Program-made: the position numbers and the translations under genes
In this document: positions 44,601-57,800 of the stretch, in pieces
Layout: each line of letters starts with the position of its first letter
How positions within the stretch are numbered: the first letter of the stretch is position 1
Notes under the pieces: model-generated
The model's input: the letters and a program-made list of their open reading frames with translations, nothing else
Told to the model about the DNA's origin: nothing
Database searches by the model: none
Assembly (NCBI GenBank): GCA_023375785.1
Contig: SZWC01000038.1
Coordinates: forward strand, 624,170-688,169
Direction of reading: 5' to 3'
From: Penium margaritaceum
Taxonomy: Eukaryota; Streptophyta; Zygnematophyceae; Desmidiales; Peniaceae
Length of the DNA: 64,000 nt

Positions 44601-47600
44601 AACACAGTGAAAATGTGATCAAAGCACCATTGAAACAGTGATAAAGTGACCAAAGCACCATAGACGTAGTGAAAGTGTAACCAAAGCACAATTGAACCAG
44701 TGATAATGAGACCAAAGCACTATAGACACAATGAACGTTTGACCACAGAACCGTTGAAATAGTAATAATGTGACCAAAGCACCATAGACAGTAAAAGTGT
44801 CACCAAATCACCATCAAAACAGTGACAATGTGACAAGAACACCATATACACAGTGAACGTGTGACCAAAGCACCATTGAAATAGTGACAATGGGACCAAC
44901 ACACCATAGACAGAGTGAAAATGTGACCAAAGCACCATTGGAACAGTGATAGTGTGACCAAAGTACAATAGAAAAGGTGAAAGTGTGACCAAAGTACCAT
45001 TGAAACAGTGATAATCTCACCTATACACCATAGGTAGAGTGAAATTGTGTACACAACACCATTGAAACAGTAATAATCTGACCGAAGAACCATACACTGT
45101 GAATGTTTGACCAAATCACCATTGAAACAGTGATAATGTAACCAAAGTACCATAGACACACTAACCTTGTGGCCAAAGTACCACGAAAACAGTGATAATG
45201 TGACCTAAGCACCATAGACACGGTGAACATGTCACCAATGCACCATTGAAACAGTGAATATATGACCAAAGAACCATAGACACATAAAAGTGTGACAAAA
45301 ACACCATTGAAACTGTAATAATGTGACATAAGCACCATAGATACAATTAAAGTGTGACCAAAGCACCATTTGAACAAAGGTAATGTGACCTAAGCACCAT
45401 AGAAATAGTTAAAATGTGACCAAAACACCATTGAAACAGCGATGATATGACCAATGCATCCTAGACATAGTGAGTTTGACCAGAGAACCATTGACACTGT
45501 GATGATTTGATCAAAGAACCACTTAAACTCTGAAAGTATGACCAAAGCACCATGAAAACAGTGGTTATATGACCAAATAATCAAAGACAAAGTAAACGTA
45601 TGACCAAAGCACCTTTGAAACTAGGATGATGTCATATAAGCACTAAAGAAACAATGAAAGTGTGATCAAAGCACCATTGAAGCAGTGATAATGTTGCCTA
45701 AGCACCATACACATTGTGAATGTGTGACCAATGTACCATTGATACAGTGATAATGTGACAAAAGCACCATAGACACGGTGAAGGTGAACAAAAAGCACTA
45801 CTGAAACAGTGATAATGTGACCTTAGCACCATAGACATACTAAACATGTAACAAAAACACCATTGAAATAGTGATTTTACGACCAAAGCACCATAGACAC
45901 ATTAAAGTGTGAAATGTTTACCATAAGAACAATGGTAATGTGACTTGAGCACCATAGACACAGTGAAAACGTGACCAAATCACCATTGAAACAGTATTAA
46001 TGCGACAAACGCACCATAGACATAGAAAACGTGTGACAAAAGCAACATAGAAAGAGTGATGCTGTGACCTAAGCACTATAGACAAAGTGAAATAGTGCCC
46101 AAAGCACTTGTGAAAAGTGATATTGTGACCTAAGAACCATATACACAGTCAAAGTCTCACCAACGCACCATTGAAAACGTTGTCATATAACCAAAGAACA
46201 ATAGACAACGAAAGTGTAACCAAAGCACCATTAAGACAGTGATGATGTGAAGAAAGCACCATAGACACAAAGACCGTGTGACCAATGTACATTTGAGACA
46301 GTGATAATGTGATCAAAGCACTGTAGACACAATAGAAGTGTGACTAAAGCACAATTGAAACAGTGAAAACATGATCTGAGCACCATAGAGACGGTGAAAG
46401 TGTGACCAAAGCACCATTGAATCATAGAGAATGTGACCAAAGCATCATAGACACAGTGAAAGTGTGACCAAAGGACCTTTGAAAGAGTGTTACATGACCA
46501 AAGTACCACAGGCAGCGAAAGTGTGAACAAAGTACCATTGAAAGAGTGATGACGTGACCTAAGCACTATAGGCACTATGAAAGTGTGACCAAGGCACCAT
46601 TGAAACAGTGATAATGTAACCAAAGCGCCATAGTCAGAGTAGAAGTGAGACCAACGAGCCATTGCAACAGTAACAATGTGACCAATGCACTATAGACATA
46701 ATAAAACTATGACCAACGCACCATTGAAACAGTGATAATGTGGCTAAAGTACCATACACTGAGTGAAAGTGTGACCAAAGCACCATTAAAACAGTGATAA
46801 TGCAACCAAAGAACCATAGATACTGTGAAAGTATGACCAAAGCACCACTGAAACAGTGATAATGTGACCAATGTACCATAGATAGTGCTAAATCGTGACC
46901 AAAGTACCATTGAAACATGGAGAATGTGACCAAAGCACCATAGACACAGTGTAAGTGTGACCAAATCACTATTGAAACATTGATAATGTGACCAAAGAAC
47001 CATAGACACAGTTAAAGTGTCACCAAAGTACCATTAAAAGAGTGATGATGCAAGCAAAGCACCATAGACACAGTGAAAGTGTGACCAAAGCACCATCAAA
47101 TAAGTGATAATGTGACCTAAGTACCATAGACAGATTGAAAGTGTGACAAAAGCACAATTGAAGCAGTGATAATGTGATAAATGCACCATAGACACAGTGA
47201 ACGTGAGACCAAAGCACTATTGAAACAGTGATAATGTGACCTACGCACCATAGACACTGTGAAAGTGTGACCAAAGCATCATTGAAACAGTGATACTGTG
47301 ACTGAAGCATCATAGACAGAGAAGAAGTGTGACGAAAGCTCCATTGAAACCATGATAACTTGACCAAAGCACGATGACACAATGAAACCATGAAAAAACC
47401 ACCATTGAAAAAGAAATAATGCTACCCAAGCACCATAGGCATAGTAAACGGGTGACCAAAGCACCATTAAAAAAGTGATAATGTGATCTAAGTACCATAG
47501 ACATAGTGAAAGTGTAACCAAAGCACCATTGAAACAGTGATTATGTTACCAAATCACCATAGAGACAGTGAATGTGTGATGAAAGTACCATTAAAACAGT

Positions 47601-48250
47601 GACAATGTTTTGTAAGCACCAAAGACATAGTGAAAGTGTGACCAAAGCAGTAATGAAACAGTTATAATGTGAGAAAAGCATCATAGACAAAAAAAAGTGT
47701 GACCAAAGCACCATCAAAATAGTGATAATGTCACCTAAGTACCACAAACACAGTGAATGTACGACCAAAGCACCATTGAAACAGTGACAATGTGACTTAA
47801 GCAACATAGACACAGTGAACGTGTGACAAAAGCACCACTGAAGCAGTGATAATGTGACCAAAGCACCATAGACACGCTAGAAGTGTTACCAAAGCACCAT
47901 TGAAACAGTGATGACCTGAGGTAAGCACAATAGACACGGTGAAAGTGTGTCCAAAGCCATGTTGAAACAGTGATAACATGACATATGCACCATAGACACA
48001 GTGAAATTGTGACCAATGCATTCTTGATATAGTGATAATGTGACCTAAGCACTACAGACACACAGAAAGTGTTAGCAAAGCTCTATTGAAACACTGAAAA
48101 TGTGACCAAAGCACCATAGACACAATGAAAGTGATGAAAGCACCATTAACATGGTGATAATGTAACCAAAACACCATAGAAACATTGAAAGTATGTCCAA
48201 ATCACCATTTAAACAATGATTATATAACCTAAGCACCATAGACACAGGAA
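38665..48250 (+). repeat. Sat2: 9.6-kb array of 31-bp monomers in alternating types
   Basis: Two monomer types alternate. One is CACCATTGAAACAGTGATAA plus TGTGACCAAAG; the other is CACCATAGACACAGTGAAAG plus TGTGACCAAAG. Together they make a 62-bp dimer. Orientation is constant, and divergence between monomers is moderate. The minus strand of the consensus has no stop in any frame, which explains many 60-140-codon ORFs rich in Trp, Cys, His and Phe; these are not genes. Sat2 is AT-richer than Sat1 and unrelated to it. Confidence 0.94.
40504..40870 (+). repeat. 183-bp tandem duplication within Sat2
   Basis: A six-monomer segment starting gtgatgatgtgaccagag is present at 40504 and 40687 with near identity. 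It is the clearest recent amplification in Sat2. Confidence 0.85.
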
Positions 48251-48364
48251 AAGTTTAGCGTACTTTTATTATTGCATTTGATAAAGGCTGTTAAGTAGCT
48301 ATCGAGTACTATGGGTACTGGAGGCTTAGGTTTGGAGGAACCAAAGCTTAAAAAAATATGCACA

Positions 48365-48459
48365 GGCTAGATTCTAGTTCAGATCTAGCCAGCAAAAAAC
48401 CTCATGGCTGGCTTTGAGTCGAGAGGAGTGTTGCAATGGGAAATCCATTGCGTCACTCC
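48365..48459. repeat. Cluster of hairpin-forming inverted repeats
   Basis: GGCTAGA (48365-48371) pairs with TCTAGCC (48384-48390). AGCCAGC (48387-48393) pairs with GCTGGCT (48407-48413) and overlaps the first stem, so those two are mutually exclusive. A third, stronger hairpin has GGAGTG (48425-48430) and GCAATGG (48433-48439) pairing with CCATTGC (48445-48451) and CACTCC (48454-48459), with a 5-nt loop. Confidence 0.65.
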
Positions 48460-48667
48460 CCCTCCACTCATAAGGGACGCTATGGTCATGTTTCCACGTG
48501 GAGTTGCCACGTGTGATGAGCAGGTTTAGGATGCATGATTCAGATCCGTGCCCTATGACGACCCCATTTGCTCTAGGTTCAGTGCGTCTCAGCCAAAATG
48601 GCTTAGGCAAGCATTTGCTCATCCTCCTTGGATGGCTATCATGAGGGCCTAATTTTGGGTTCCACAC
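48374..48667 (-). CDS. Hypothetical 97-codon ORF in spacer
   Basis: This is the only sizeable frame outside the satellites in this region. The product is basic and of mixed composition (begins MWNPKLGPHD, ends FCWLDLN). I recognise no domain, signal peptide or membrane segment. It overlaps the hairpin cluster on the opposite strand. It may be a chance ORF or a remnant of a repeat. Confidence 0.2.
   Translation of the reverse strand: MWNPKLGPHDSHPRRMSKCLPKPFWLRRTEPRANGVVIGHGSESCILNLLITRGNSTWKHDHSVPYEWRGSDAMDFPLQHSSRLKASHEVFCWLDLN
48494..48513. promoter_or_regulatory. Two G-box palindromes (CACGTG)
   Basis: CCACGTGG at 48494-48501 and CCACGTG at 48507-48513 place two CACGTG cores 13 bp apart. 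In plants this is a bZIP/bHLH binding core. Function here is not shown. Confidence 0.4.
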
Positions 48668-48828
48668 TTAATCGCAAAATGGCCTTGTGCCATTACTTTG
48701 GCATAAGAACTAGCTTCCGCAATTCATCTTTGGAATCAGCTTTTAATGTCTGTTGGATTGAGCTATCAAGCGTCGTTGTCCGTCCATTGTGATTGAAGAC
48801 TATGTTTCAGTTCGTCTTCATGGCCAAA

Positions 48829-51800
48829 TGTTGCTGTGAGTTGTAAATGTTGACCACATGAAGTGAAATTCTTTGGTTATAGCCAGTGACATATGCATAC
48901 TTTGGTTGGTTATTGTGCATGGTAGCCACACCGGGCCACTACATATTGAAGGTCTTTGTACTTGCTAGTCGATAACTAGTATTCAGAAACCATTGTTCCT
49001 GCCCCCCTCTGACCATTTGTGACTCCTGTTATGGGTTGTCAAATTTGTCTACACATAGTTACATTATTTGGTCATAGTTAGTGACATATTCCTACTTTGG
49101 TTGGTCATTGAACATGGTAGCCACACCGTGCCACTACTTATTGAAGGTCATTGTGCTTCCTAGTTGATACTTGGTGTTCTCAAACCATCGTTGCCCCATC
49201 AGACCATTTGTGACTCGTTTTATGATTTGTCAATGTCGACCACACACAACGGACTTCTTTTGTCAAAGACAGTGCATATGCCTACTTTAATTGGTCATTA
49301 TGCATGGCATCCACACTGTACTACTAGTTATTGAAGGTCATTGTCCTTGCTAGTTGAAAACTAATAGTCCAAAACCTTTGTTCCCCCCTCTGACCATTGC
49401 TGACTTGTGTTATGGGTTGTGAACGTTGACCACCCATACTGAAATTCCTTGGTCGTGGTTAGTGACATATGCCTAGTTTGGTGGTTCAGTGTACATAATA
49501 GCCACACCATGCAACTACTTATTGAAGTGTTCTGTGCTTTCTATTTGCTACATAGGGTTCCCAATTCATTGTCTCTCCCTGTGACTACTTGTGACTCGTG
49601 TTATGAGTTCTCAATGTTGCCCACACATAGTGGACTTTTTTGGTCATAGTCAGTGATGTATGCATCATTTGGTTGGTCAGTGTGCTCGCTAGCCACACTG
49701 TGCCACTACTTGTTAAACCATTGTTAAACCCTTTGACTATCTGTGACTCTTGTTGTGAGTTATCCATATCGACCACATGACGTGAAATTCTTTGGTCATG
49801 GTCAGTGACATATGCATACTTTGCTTGGTCATTGTGCATGATAGCCACAATGTGCCACTACATATTGAATGTCTTTGTGCTTCCTAGTCAATAACTAGTA
49901 GTCACAAACCATTGTTTCCCCCTCTGACCATTTGTGACTCGTGCTATGGGTTATCAACGTCAACCACACACATCGGGTTTCTTTGGTGAAAGGCAACACA
50001 TGTGCCTACTTTGATTGGTCATTCTGCATGGTAGCCATAGTGTGCTTGTAATTATTGAAGGTCGTTATGCTTGCTACTTGAAAACTAGTATTCCAAAACC
50101 ATTGTTTCCCCCTCTGACAATTGGTGACTACTGTTATGGGTTGTGAATGTGGACCACCCATGCTGATATTCACTGGTCATGGTCAGTGATATATGCATAG
50201 ATGGGTTGTTCAGTGTGAATAGTAGCCACACTGTTCCACCACGGACTGAAGTTCTTTGTCCTTTCTAATTAGCACATGGGGTTCCCAAACCATTGTTGCT
50301 TCCTCTGACCATTTGTGACTCTTGTTGTGAGTTGTCAATGTTGATTACACATAGTGGACTTCTTTGGTCGTTTTCAGTGACGTATGCATCCTTTGGTTGG
50401 TCACTGTGCACGCTAGCCACACCGTGCCACTACTTGTTGAAGGTCTTTGTAATTTCTTGTTGATAACTAGTTTTTGTAGCCTATTGTCTCAGCCTTTGAC
50501 CATTAATGACTCGTGCTATGAGTTTTCAATGTTGACCACACACTATGCAATTTTGTTGGTCATGGTTAGTGACATATGCCTACTTTGGGTTGTCACTATG
50601 CATGGTTGCCACGCCGTGTTACTACGTATTGAATGTCTTTATGCTTTCTAGTTGATAGCTATTGTTCCCAAAGGATTGATACCCCCTCTCACTATCTGTG
50701 ACTCTTGTTGTGAGTTGTCAACGTTTACCACATAGAGTGAAATTCTTTGGCCATGGTCAGTGACATATGCATACTTTGGTTGGTCACTGTGCATGGAAGC
50801 CACAATGTGCTACTACATGTTGAAGGTCTTTGTACTTGCTAGTCAATAACTAGTATTTACAAACCATTTTTTCCCCTCTTTGGCCATTTTTGACTCCTGT
50901 TATGAGTTGTCTAAGTTGACCACACATAATGACATTCTTTGGTCATGGACAGTGATATATGCATACTTTGGTTGGTCGTTGTACATGGTAGCCACACCGT
51001 GCCACTACTTATTGAAGGTCCCTGTGCTTGCTAGTTGATGATTGGTGTTCCCAAACCATCGTTTATCCCTCTGACCATTTGTTACTTGTATCATGAGTTA
51101 TCAACGTTGACCACACACAACGGATTTTCTTTGGTCAAAGGTAGTGCATATGCATACTTTGATTGGTCATTGTGCATGGGAGCCACACCGTGCTACTAAT
51201 TATTCAAGGTTGTTTTCCTTGCTAGTTGAAACTAATAGTCAAAAACCATTGTTTCCACTTGTGACTATTTGTGACTCGTGTCGAGGTTTGTGAACGTGGA
51301 CCATCCATACTGAAATGCTTTGGTCATGGTCATAACACATGCCTAGTTTGGTTGTTTGGTGTGTATAGTAGCCACACTGTGCTACCACGTATTGAAGGTC
51401 TTTTTCCTTTCTAATCAATACGTAGGGTTCCCAAACCATTGTCTCTCCTTCTGACCATTTGTGACTCGTGTTATGGGTTGTCAATGTTGACCACACATAG
51501 TGGACCTCTTTGGTAATATTCAGTGACGTATGCATCCTTTGGTTCGTCACTGTGCACCCTAGCCACACCGTGCCACTACTTGTTAAAGGGCTTTGTACTT
51601 GCTAGTTGATAACTAGTGTTCCCAATCCATTTTTTCCCCCTCTGACCATTTGTGACTCGTGTAATGAGTTGTCAATGTTGACGGCACAGTGTGAAATTTT
51701 GTTGGTCATGGTTAGTGGCATATGCCTACCGTGGTTTGTCACCATGCATGGTTTCCACACTGTGTCACTGCGTATTGAAGGTCTTTGTGCTTTCTAGTTG

Positions 51801-54800
51801 ATAGGTAGTGTTCCCAAAGCATTGTTACCGCCTTTCGCTACGTGTGACTCATGTTGTGAGCTGTCAAATTCTTTGGTCATGATCAGTGACATATGCATAC
51901 GTTGGTTGGTCACTGTGCATGGTAGCTTCACTGTGCCACTACATATTGAAGGTCTTTGTACTTGCTTGTCCATAGCTATCATTCACAAACCATTGTTTCC
52001 CCCTTTGATAATTTGTGACTCATGTTATGAGTTGTCAATGTTGACCACACGTAGTGACATTTGTTGGTCATCGTCAGTGACATATGCCAACTTTGGTTCG
52101 TCATTGTGCATGGTAGCCACACCATACCACTACTTGTTGATGGTCCTTGTACTTGCAAGTTAATACCTGGTGTTCCCAAACCATCCTTCCCTCCTCAGAC
52201 TATTTGTGACTCGTATTATGAGTTGTGAATGTTAACAACACACGGCGGGTGTCTTTGGTCAAAGGCAGATCATGTGCCTACTACGGTCGGTCATTGTACA
52301 TAGTAGCCAGACTGTGCTACTAATTATTGAGGGTTGCTGTCCTTGCCAGTTGAGAACTAACATTCCGGAACCTTTATTTCCCCCTCTGACCATTTGTGAC
52401 TCCTGTTATTGGTTGTGAACGTTGACAATCCATGCTAAAATTATGTGCTCATGGTCAGTGACATATGCCTAGTTTGGTTGTTTGGTGTGCATATTAGCCA
52501 GAACTTCTTTTTCCTTTCTAATTGATACATATGGTTCCCAAACCATTGTTTCTCCCTCTGACCATTTGTAACTCGTGTTATGGGTTGTCAATGTTGATCA
52601 CACATAGTGGACTTCTTTGGTCATAGTCAGTGACGTATGCATCCTTTGGTTTGTCACTGTGCACCATAGCTACACCTAGCAACTACTTGTTGAAGGTCTT
52701 TGTACTTGCTAGTTGATAACTAGTATTCCCAACCCATTGTTACCCCCTCTGACCATTTGTGACTTGTGTTATGAGTTTTCAACATTGACCACACACTGTG
52801 CAATTCTGTTGGTCATATTTAGTGGCCTATGCCTACTTTGGTTTGTCACTGTGCATGGTTTCCACGCTATTTCACTACGTATTGAAGGTCTTTGTGCTTT
52901 CTAGTTAATAGCCAGTGTTCCCTAACCATTGTTACCCCCTCTCACTATCTGTGACCCTTGTTGTGAGTTGTCAATATTCACCACATGAAGTCAAATTCTT
53001 TGGTCATGGTCATCGACATATGCATGCTTTGGTTGGTCACTAAGCGGTAGCCACACTATGCCATTACATATTGAAGGTCTTTGTACTTGCTAGTTGATAA
53101 ATAGTATTCACAAACCATTGCTAGCCCCGTTGAACATTTGTGACTCGTGTTATGAGTTCTCAAAGTTGACCACACATAGTGATATTCTTTGGTCATGGTC
53201 AGTGACATGTGACTTCTATCGTTGGTCATTGTACATGGTAGCCACACTGTGCCACTACTTAATGAATGTCCTTGTGCTTGCTAGTTGATACCTGGTGCTT
53301 CCAAACCATTGTTCCACCCTCTGACTATTTGTGACTCCTTTTATGGGTTGTCAACGTTGACCACACACATTGGATTTCTTTGGTGAAAGGCAGTACATAT
53401 GCCTACTTTGATCGGTCATAGTGCATGGTAGCCAGACCGTACTACTTCTTCTTGAAGGTTGTTGTACTTGCTAGTTGGAGACTAATAGTCTAAAACCATT
53501 GTTTTCCCATCTGAGCATTCATGACTCGTGTCTTGGGTTGCTAACATTGACCACCCATATTGAAATCATTTGGTCATGGTCAGTGACATATGCCTAGTAT
53601 GGTTGTTTGGGTGTTTGCTGTGTATAGTAGCCACACCGTGGCACAAGGTATTGAAGCTCTTTTTCCTTTCTAGTCGCTACATATGTTTCTCAGTCCATTG
53701 TCCCTTCCTCTGACCATCTTTTACGCGTGTTATGAGTTGTCAATGTTGACCACACATTGTGGACTTCTTTGGTCACAGTCAGTGATGCATGCATCCCTTG
53801 GTTGGTCAGTGTGCACGTTAGCTACACCATGCCACTACTTGTTTAAGGGCTTTGTACTTACTAGTTGATAACTAGTGTTCCCAACCCATTGTTTCCCCCT
53901 CTGACCATTTGTGACTCGTGTTATGAGTTTTCAACGTTGACCACACACTGTGAAATTCTGTCGTTCATTGTTGGTGGCGTATACATACTTTGGTTTGTCA
54001 TTGTACATGGTTGCCACACCGTGTCACTACGTATTGAAGGTCTTTGTGATAACTGTTTGATAGCTAGTGTTCCTAAAGCATTGTTACCCCCTCTCACTAT
54101 CTGTGAGTCTTGTTGTGAGTTGTGAACGTTGACCACGTGAAGTGAAGTTCTTTGGTAATGGTCAGTGGCATATGCATACTTTGGTTGGTCACTGTGCATG
54201 GTAGCCACACTGTTCCACTACATATTGAAGGTCTTTGTAATTGCTAGTCGATAAATAGCATTCACTAACCATTGTTCTCCCCTCTGACCATTTGGGACTC
54301 ATAGTATGAGTTGTCAAAGTTGACCACAGATAGTGACATTCTTTGGTCATGGTCAGTGACATGCCTATTCTGGTCGATTATTGTACATGGTAGCCACACC
54401 GTAGCAATACGTATTGCAAGTCCTTGTGCTTACTGGTTTACACCTGGTCTTCCCAAACCATCGTTTTCCCTTTGACCGTTTGGGACTTGTATTATGAGTT
54501 CTCAAAGTTGAGCACACATAGTGACATTCTTTGGTCATGGTCAGTGACATATTCTGACTTTGGTTGGTCAATGTACATGGTAGCCACACTTTGCCACTAC
54601 TTATTGAATGTCCTTGTGGTTGCTCGTTAATACCTGGTGTTCAAAAATCATTGTTTCCCCCTCTGATCATTCGTGACTTGTATTTTGAGTTGTCAACGTT
54701 GACCACACACAGCGGGTTTCTTTGGTCAAAGGCAGTACATATGCCTACTTTGGTTGGTCATTGTGCATGGTAGCCGCACAGTGCTACTACTTATGAAATG

Positions 54801-57800
54801 TCGTTGTACTTGCTAGTTGAAAACAAATATTCTGAAACCATTGTTTCCCCCTCTCATCAATTATGACCTGTGTTATGGGTTGTGAGCGTTAACCACCCAT
54901 ATTGAAATTCTTTGGTCATGGTCAGTGACATATGCCTAGTTTGGTTGTTTGGTGTGCATGTTAGCCAAACCGTGCCACAACTTATTGAAATTCTTTGTAA
55001 TTTCTAGTTGATACATAGTGTTCCCAAACCATTTCCTATCCCTCTGAAAGCGTGTGACGTGTGTTATGAGTTTTCAACGTTGACCACACACAGTGGAGTT
55101 CTTTGGTGAAAGGCTGTACATGTGTATACTTTGGTCGGTCATTGTGCATTGTAGCCACACCGTGCTACTTCTTATTGAAGGTCGTGTACTTGCTAGTTGT
55201 AAAATAATACAAAAAAACCACTGTTTCCCCCTCTGACCATTTATGACTCATGTTATGAGTTCTCAACATTGATCACACAAAGTACAATTCTGCAATCATG
55301 GTCTGTGACATATGCATCCTTTGGTTGGTCAGTGTGCACGTTAGCCACACCGTGCCACTACTTGTTGAAAGATTTTGCACTTGCTAGTTGATAACTAGTG
55401 TTCCCAACCCATTGTTTACCCCTCTGACCGTTTGTGACTCGTGTTACAAGTTTCCAACGTTGACCACACACTGTGAAATTCTTCTGGTCATGGTTAGTGG
55501 CATATGCCTATTTTGGTTTGCCACTATACATGGTTGCCATGCCGTGTCACTACGTATTAAAGGTCTTTGTGCTTTCTAGTTGATAGCTAGTGTTCCCAAA
55601 CCATTGTTACCCCTTCTGAATATCTATGACTCTTGTTTTGAATTATCAACGTTGACCACATGAGGTGAAATTCCTTGGTCATGGTCAGTGACATATGCAT
55701 ACTCTGGTTGGTCACTGTGCATGGTAGCAACGTCGTGCCACTGCATATTGAAGATCTTTGTACTTTTAGTCAATAACTAGTATTCACAAACCGTTGTTTC
55801 CCCCTCTGACTATTTGTAACCCGTGTTATGAGTTGTTAAAGGCGACCACACATACTAACATTCTTTGGCCATGGTCAGTGAAATATGCCTACTTTGGTTG
55901 GTCATTGTACATGGTATCCACACCGTGCCACCACGTATTGAATTTCATTGCCCTTTCTAGTCAATACATAGGGTTCTCAAACCATTGTACCTCCCTCTGA
56001 CCATTTGTGACTCGTGTTATGAGTTGTCAATGTTGACCACACATAGTGGACTTCTCTAGTCATGGTGAGTAACGTATGCATCCTTTGGTTGGTTGTTGTG
56101 CATGCTAGCCACATCGTGCCACTATTTGTTGAATATATTTGTACTTGCTAGCTGATAACTGGTGTTCCCAGCCCATTGTTTCCCCCTCTGAGAGTTTGGG
56201 ACTCGTATTATTAGTTTTCAACGTTGACCACACACTGTGAAATTCTTTTGGTCACCATTAGTGGCATATGGATACTTTGGTTTGTCACTGTACATGGTTG
56301 CCACAACGTGTCACTACGTATTGAAGGTCTTCATGATTACTATTTGATAGCTAGAGTTCCCAAAGCATTGTTACCCCCTCTCACTACTTGTGATTATAGG
56401 TGTGAGTTGTCAACTTTGACCACATGAAGTGAAGTTCTTTGGTCATGGTCAGTGACATATACATACTTTGGTTGGTCACGGTGCATGGTAGCCACACTGT
56501 GCCACTACATACTGAAGGTATTTGTACTGGCTAGTCAACAACTGGTTTTCACAAACCATTGTTTCCCCCTCTGACTCTTTGTGCCTTGTGATATGAGTTG
56601 TCAAAAGTCTCCACACATTGTGATATCATTTGGTCATGGACAATGTCATATGCCTACTTTGGTTGGTCATTGTACATTGTAGCCAAACCGTGCCACTACT
56701 GATCGAAGGTCCTTGTGCTTGCTAGTTGATACCTGGTGTTCCCAAACCATCGTTCCCCTCTTTGACCATTTGTGACTCGTTTTATGAGTTGTCAACACTG
56801 ACCACACACAGTGGATTTCTTTGGTCAAAGGCAGTACATGTGCCTACTTTGGTCGGTCATTGTGCATGGTAGCCACAACGTGCTACTAATTATGGAAGGT
56901 CGTTGTCCTTGCTAATCAAAAAGCAATGCCCTAAAACCATTGTTCCCCCCTCTGACCACTTGCAACTCGTGTTATGGGTTATACACATCGAGCACCCATG
57001 CTGAAATTTTTTGGTCATTGTCACTGTCATATGCCTAGTTTGGTTGTTTGGTGTGCATAGTAGCCACACCATGCCACTATGTATTGAAGGTCTTTGTCCT
57101 TTCTAGTCAATACATAAGGTTCCCAAACCATTGTCTCTCCCTCTGAACACTTGTGACTTGTGTGGTGATTTGTCAATGTTGACTACACATTGGGGACTTC
57201 TTTGGTCATAGTCAGTGACATATGCATCCTTTGGTTGGTCACTGTACACGCTAGCCACACAGTGCCACTACTTGATGAAGGTATTTGTACTTGCTAGTTG
57301 ATAACTAGGGTTTCCAATCCATTGTTTCCCCCTCTGACCATTTGTAACTCGTGTTATGAGTTTTCATCGAAGACCATAGAGTGAAATTTTGTTGGACATG
57401 GTTAGTGGCATATGCCTACTTTGTTTTGTCACTGTACATGTTTGTCACGCCGTTTCACTACTTATTGAAGGTCTTTGTGCTTTCTACATGAAATCCAGTG
57501 CTCCAAAACCATTGTTCCCCCCTCTAACTATCAGTGACTCTTGTTGTGAGTTGTCAACCTTGACCACATGAAGTGAAGTTATTTGGTCATGGTGAGTGAC
57601 ACATGCATACTTTGGTTGGTCACTCTCCATGGCAGCCACGATGTGCCACTAGATATTGAAGTTCTTTGTACTTGCTAGTCAATAAATAGTATTCACAAAC
57701 CATTCATTCCCCCTCTCATCATTTGTGACTCGTGTTATGAGTTGTCAAAGTTGACCACACATTGTGACATTCTTTGGTCATGGTCAGTGACAAATGCCTA

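Larger units (their letters stand above)
48251..48828. other. Unique spacer between Sat2 and Sat3
   Basis: This 0.58-kb non-satellite DNA shows no convincing gene. It contains several inverted repeats at its left end, two G-box palindromes, and one 97-codon minus-strand ORF of unknown nature. It may be a remnant of an older element or of the pre-satellite locus. No LTR termini or target-site duplication were recognised. Confidence 0.7.

Noticed and set aside
38665-48250. Minus-strand ORFs rich in Trp, Cys, His and Phe resembling membrane proteins
   Set aside because: The 31-bp consensus has no stop in any minus-strand frame; peptides simply cycle through the three frames every 93 bp.
48374-48667. 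97-codon spacer ORF as a confident gene
   Set aside because: It overlaps hairpins, shows no recognisable domain and has no supporting context; kept only as a low-confidence entry.
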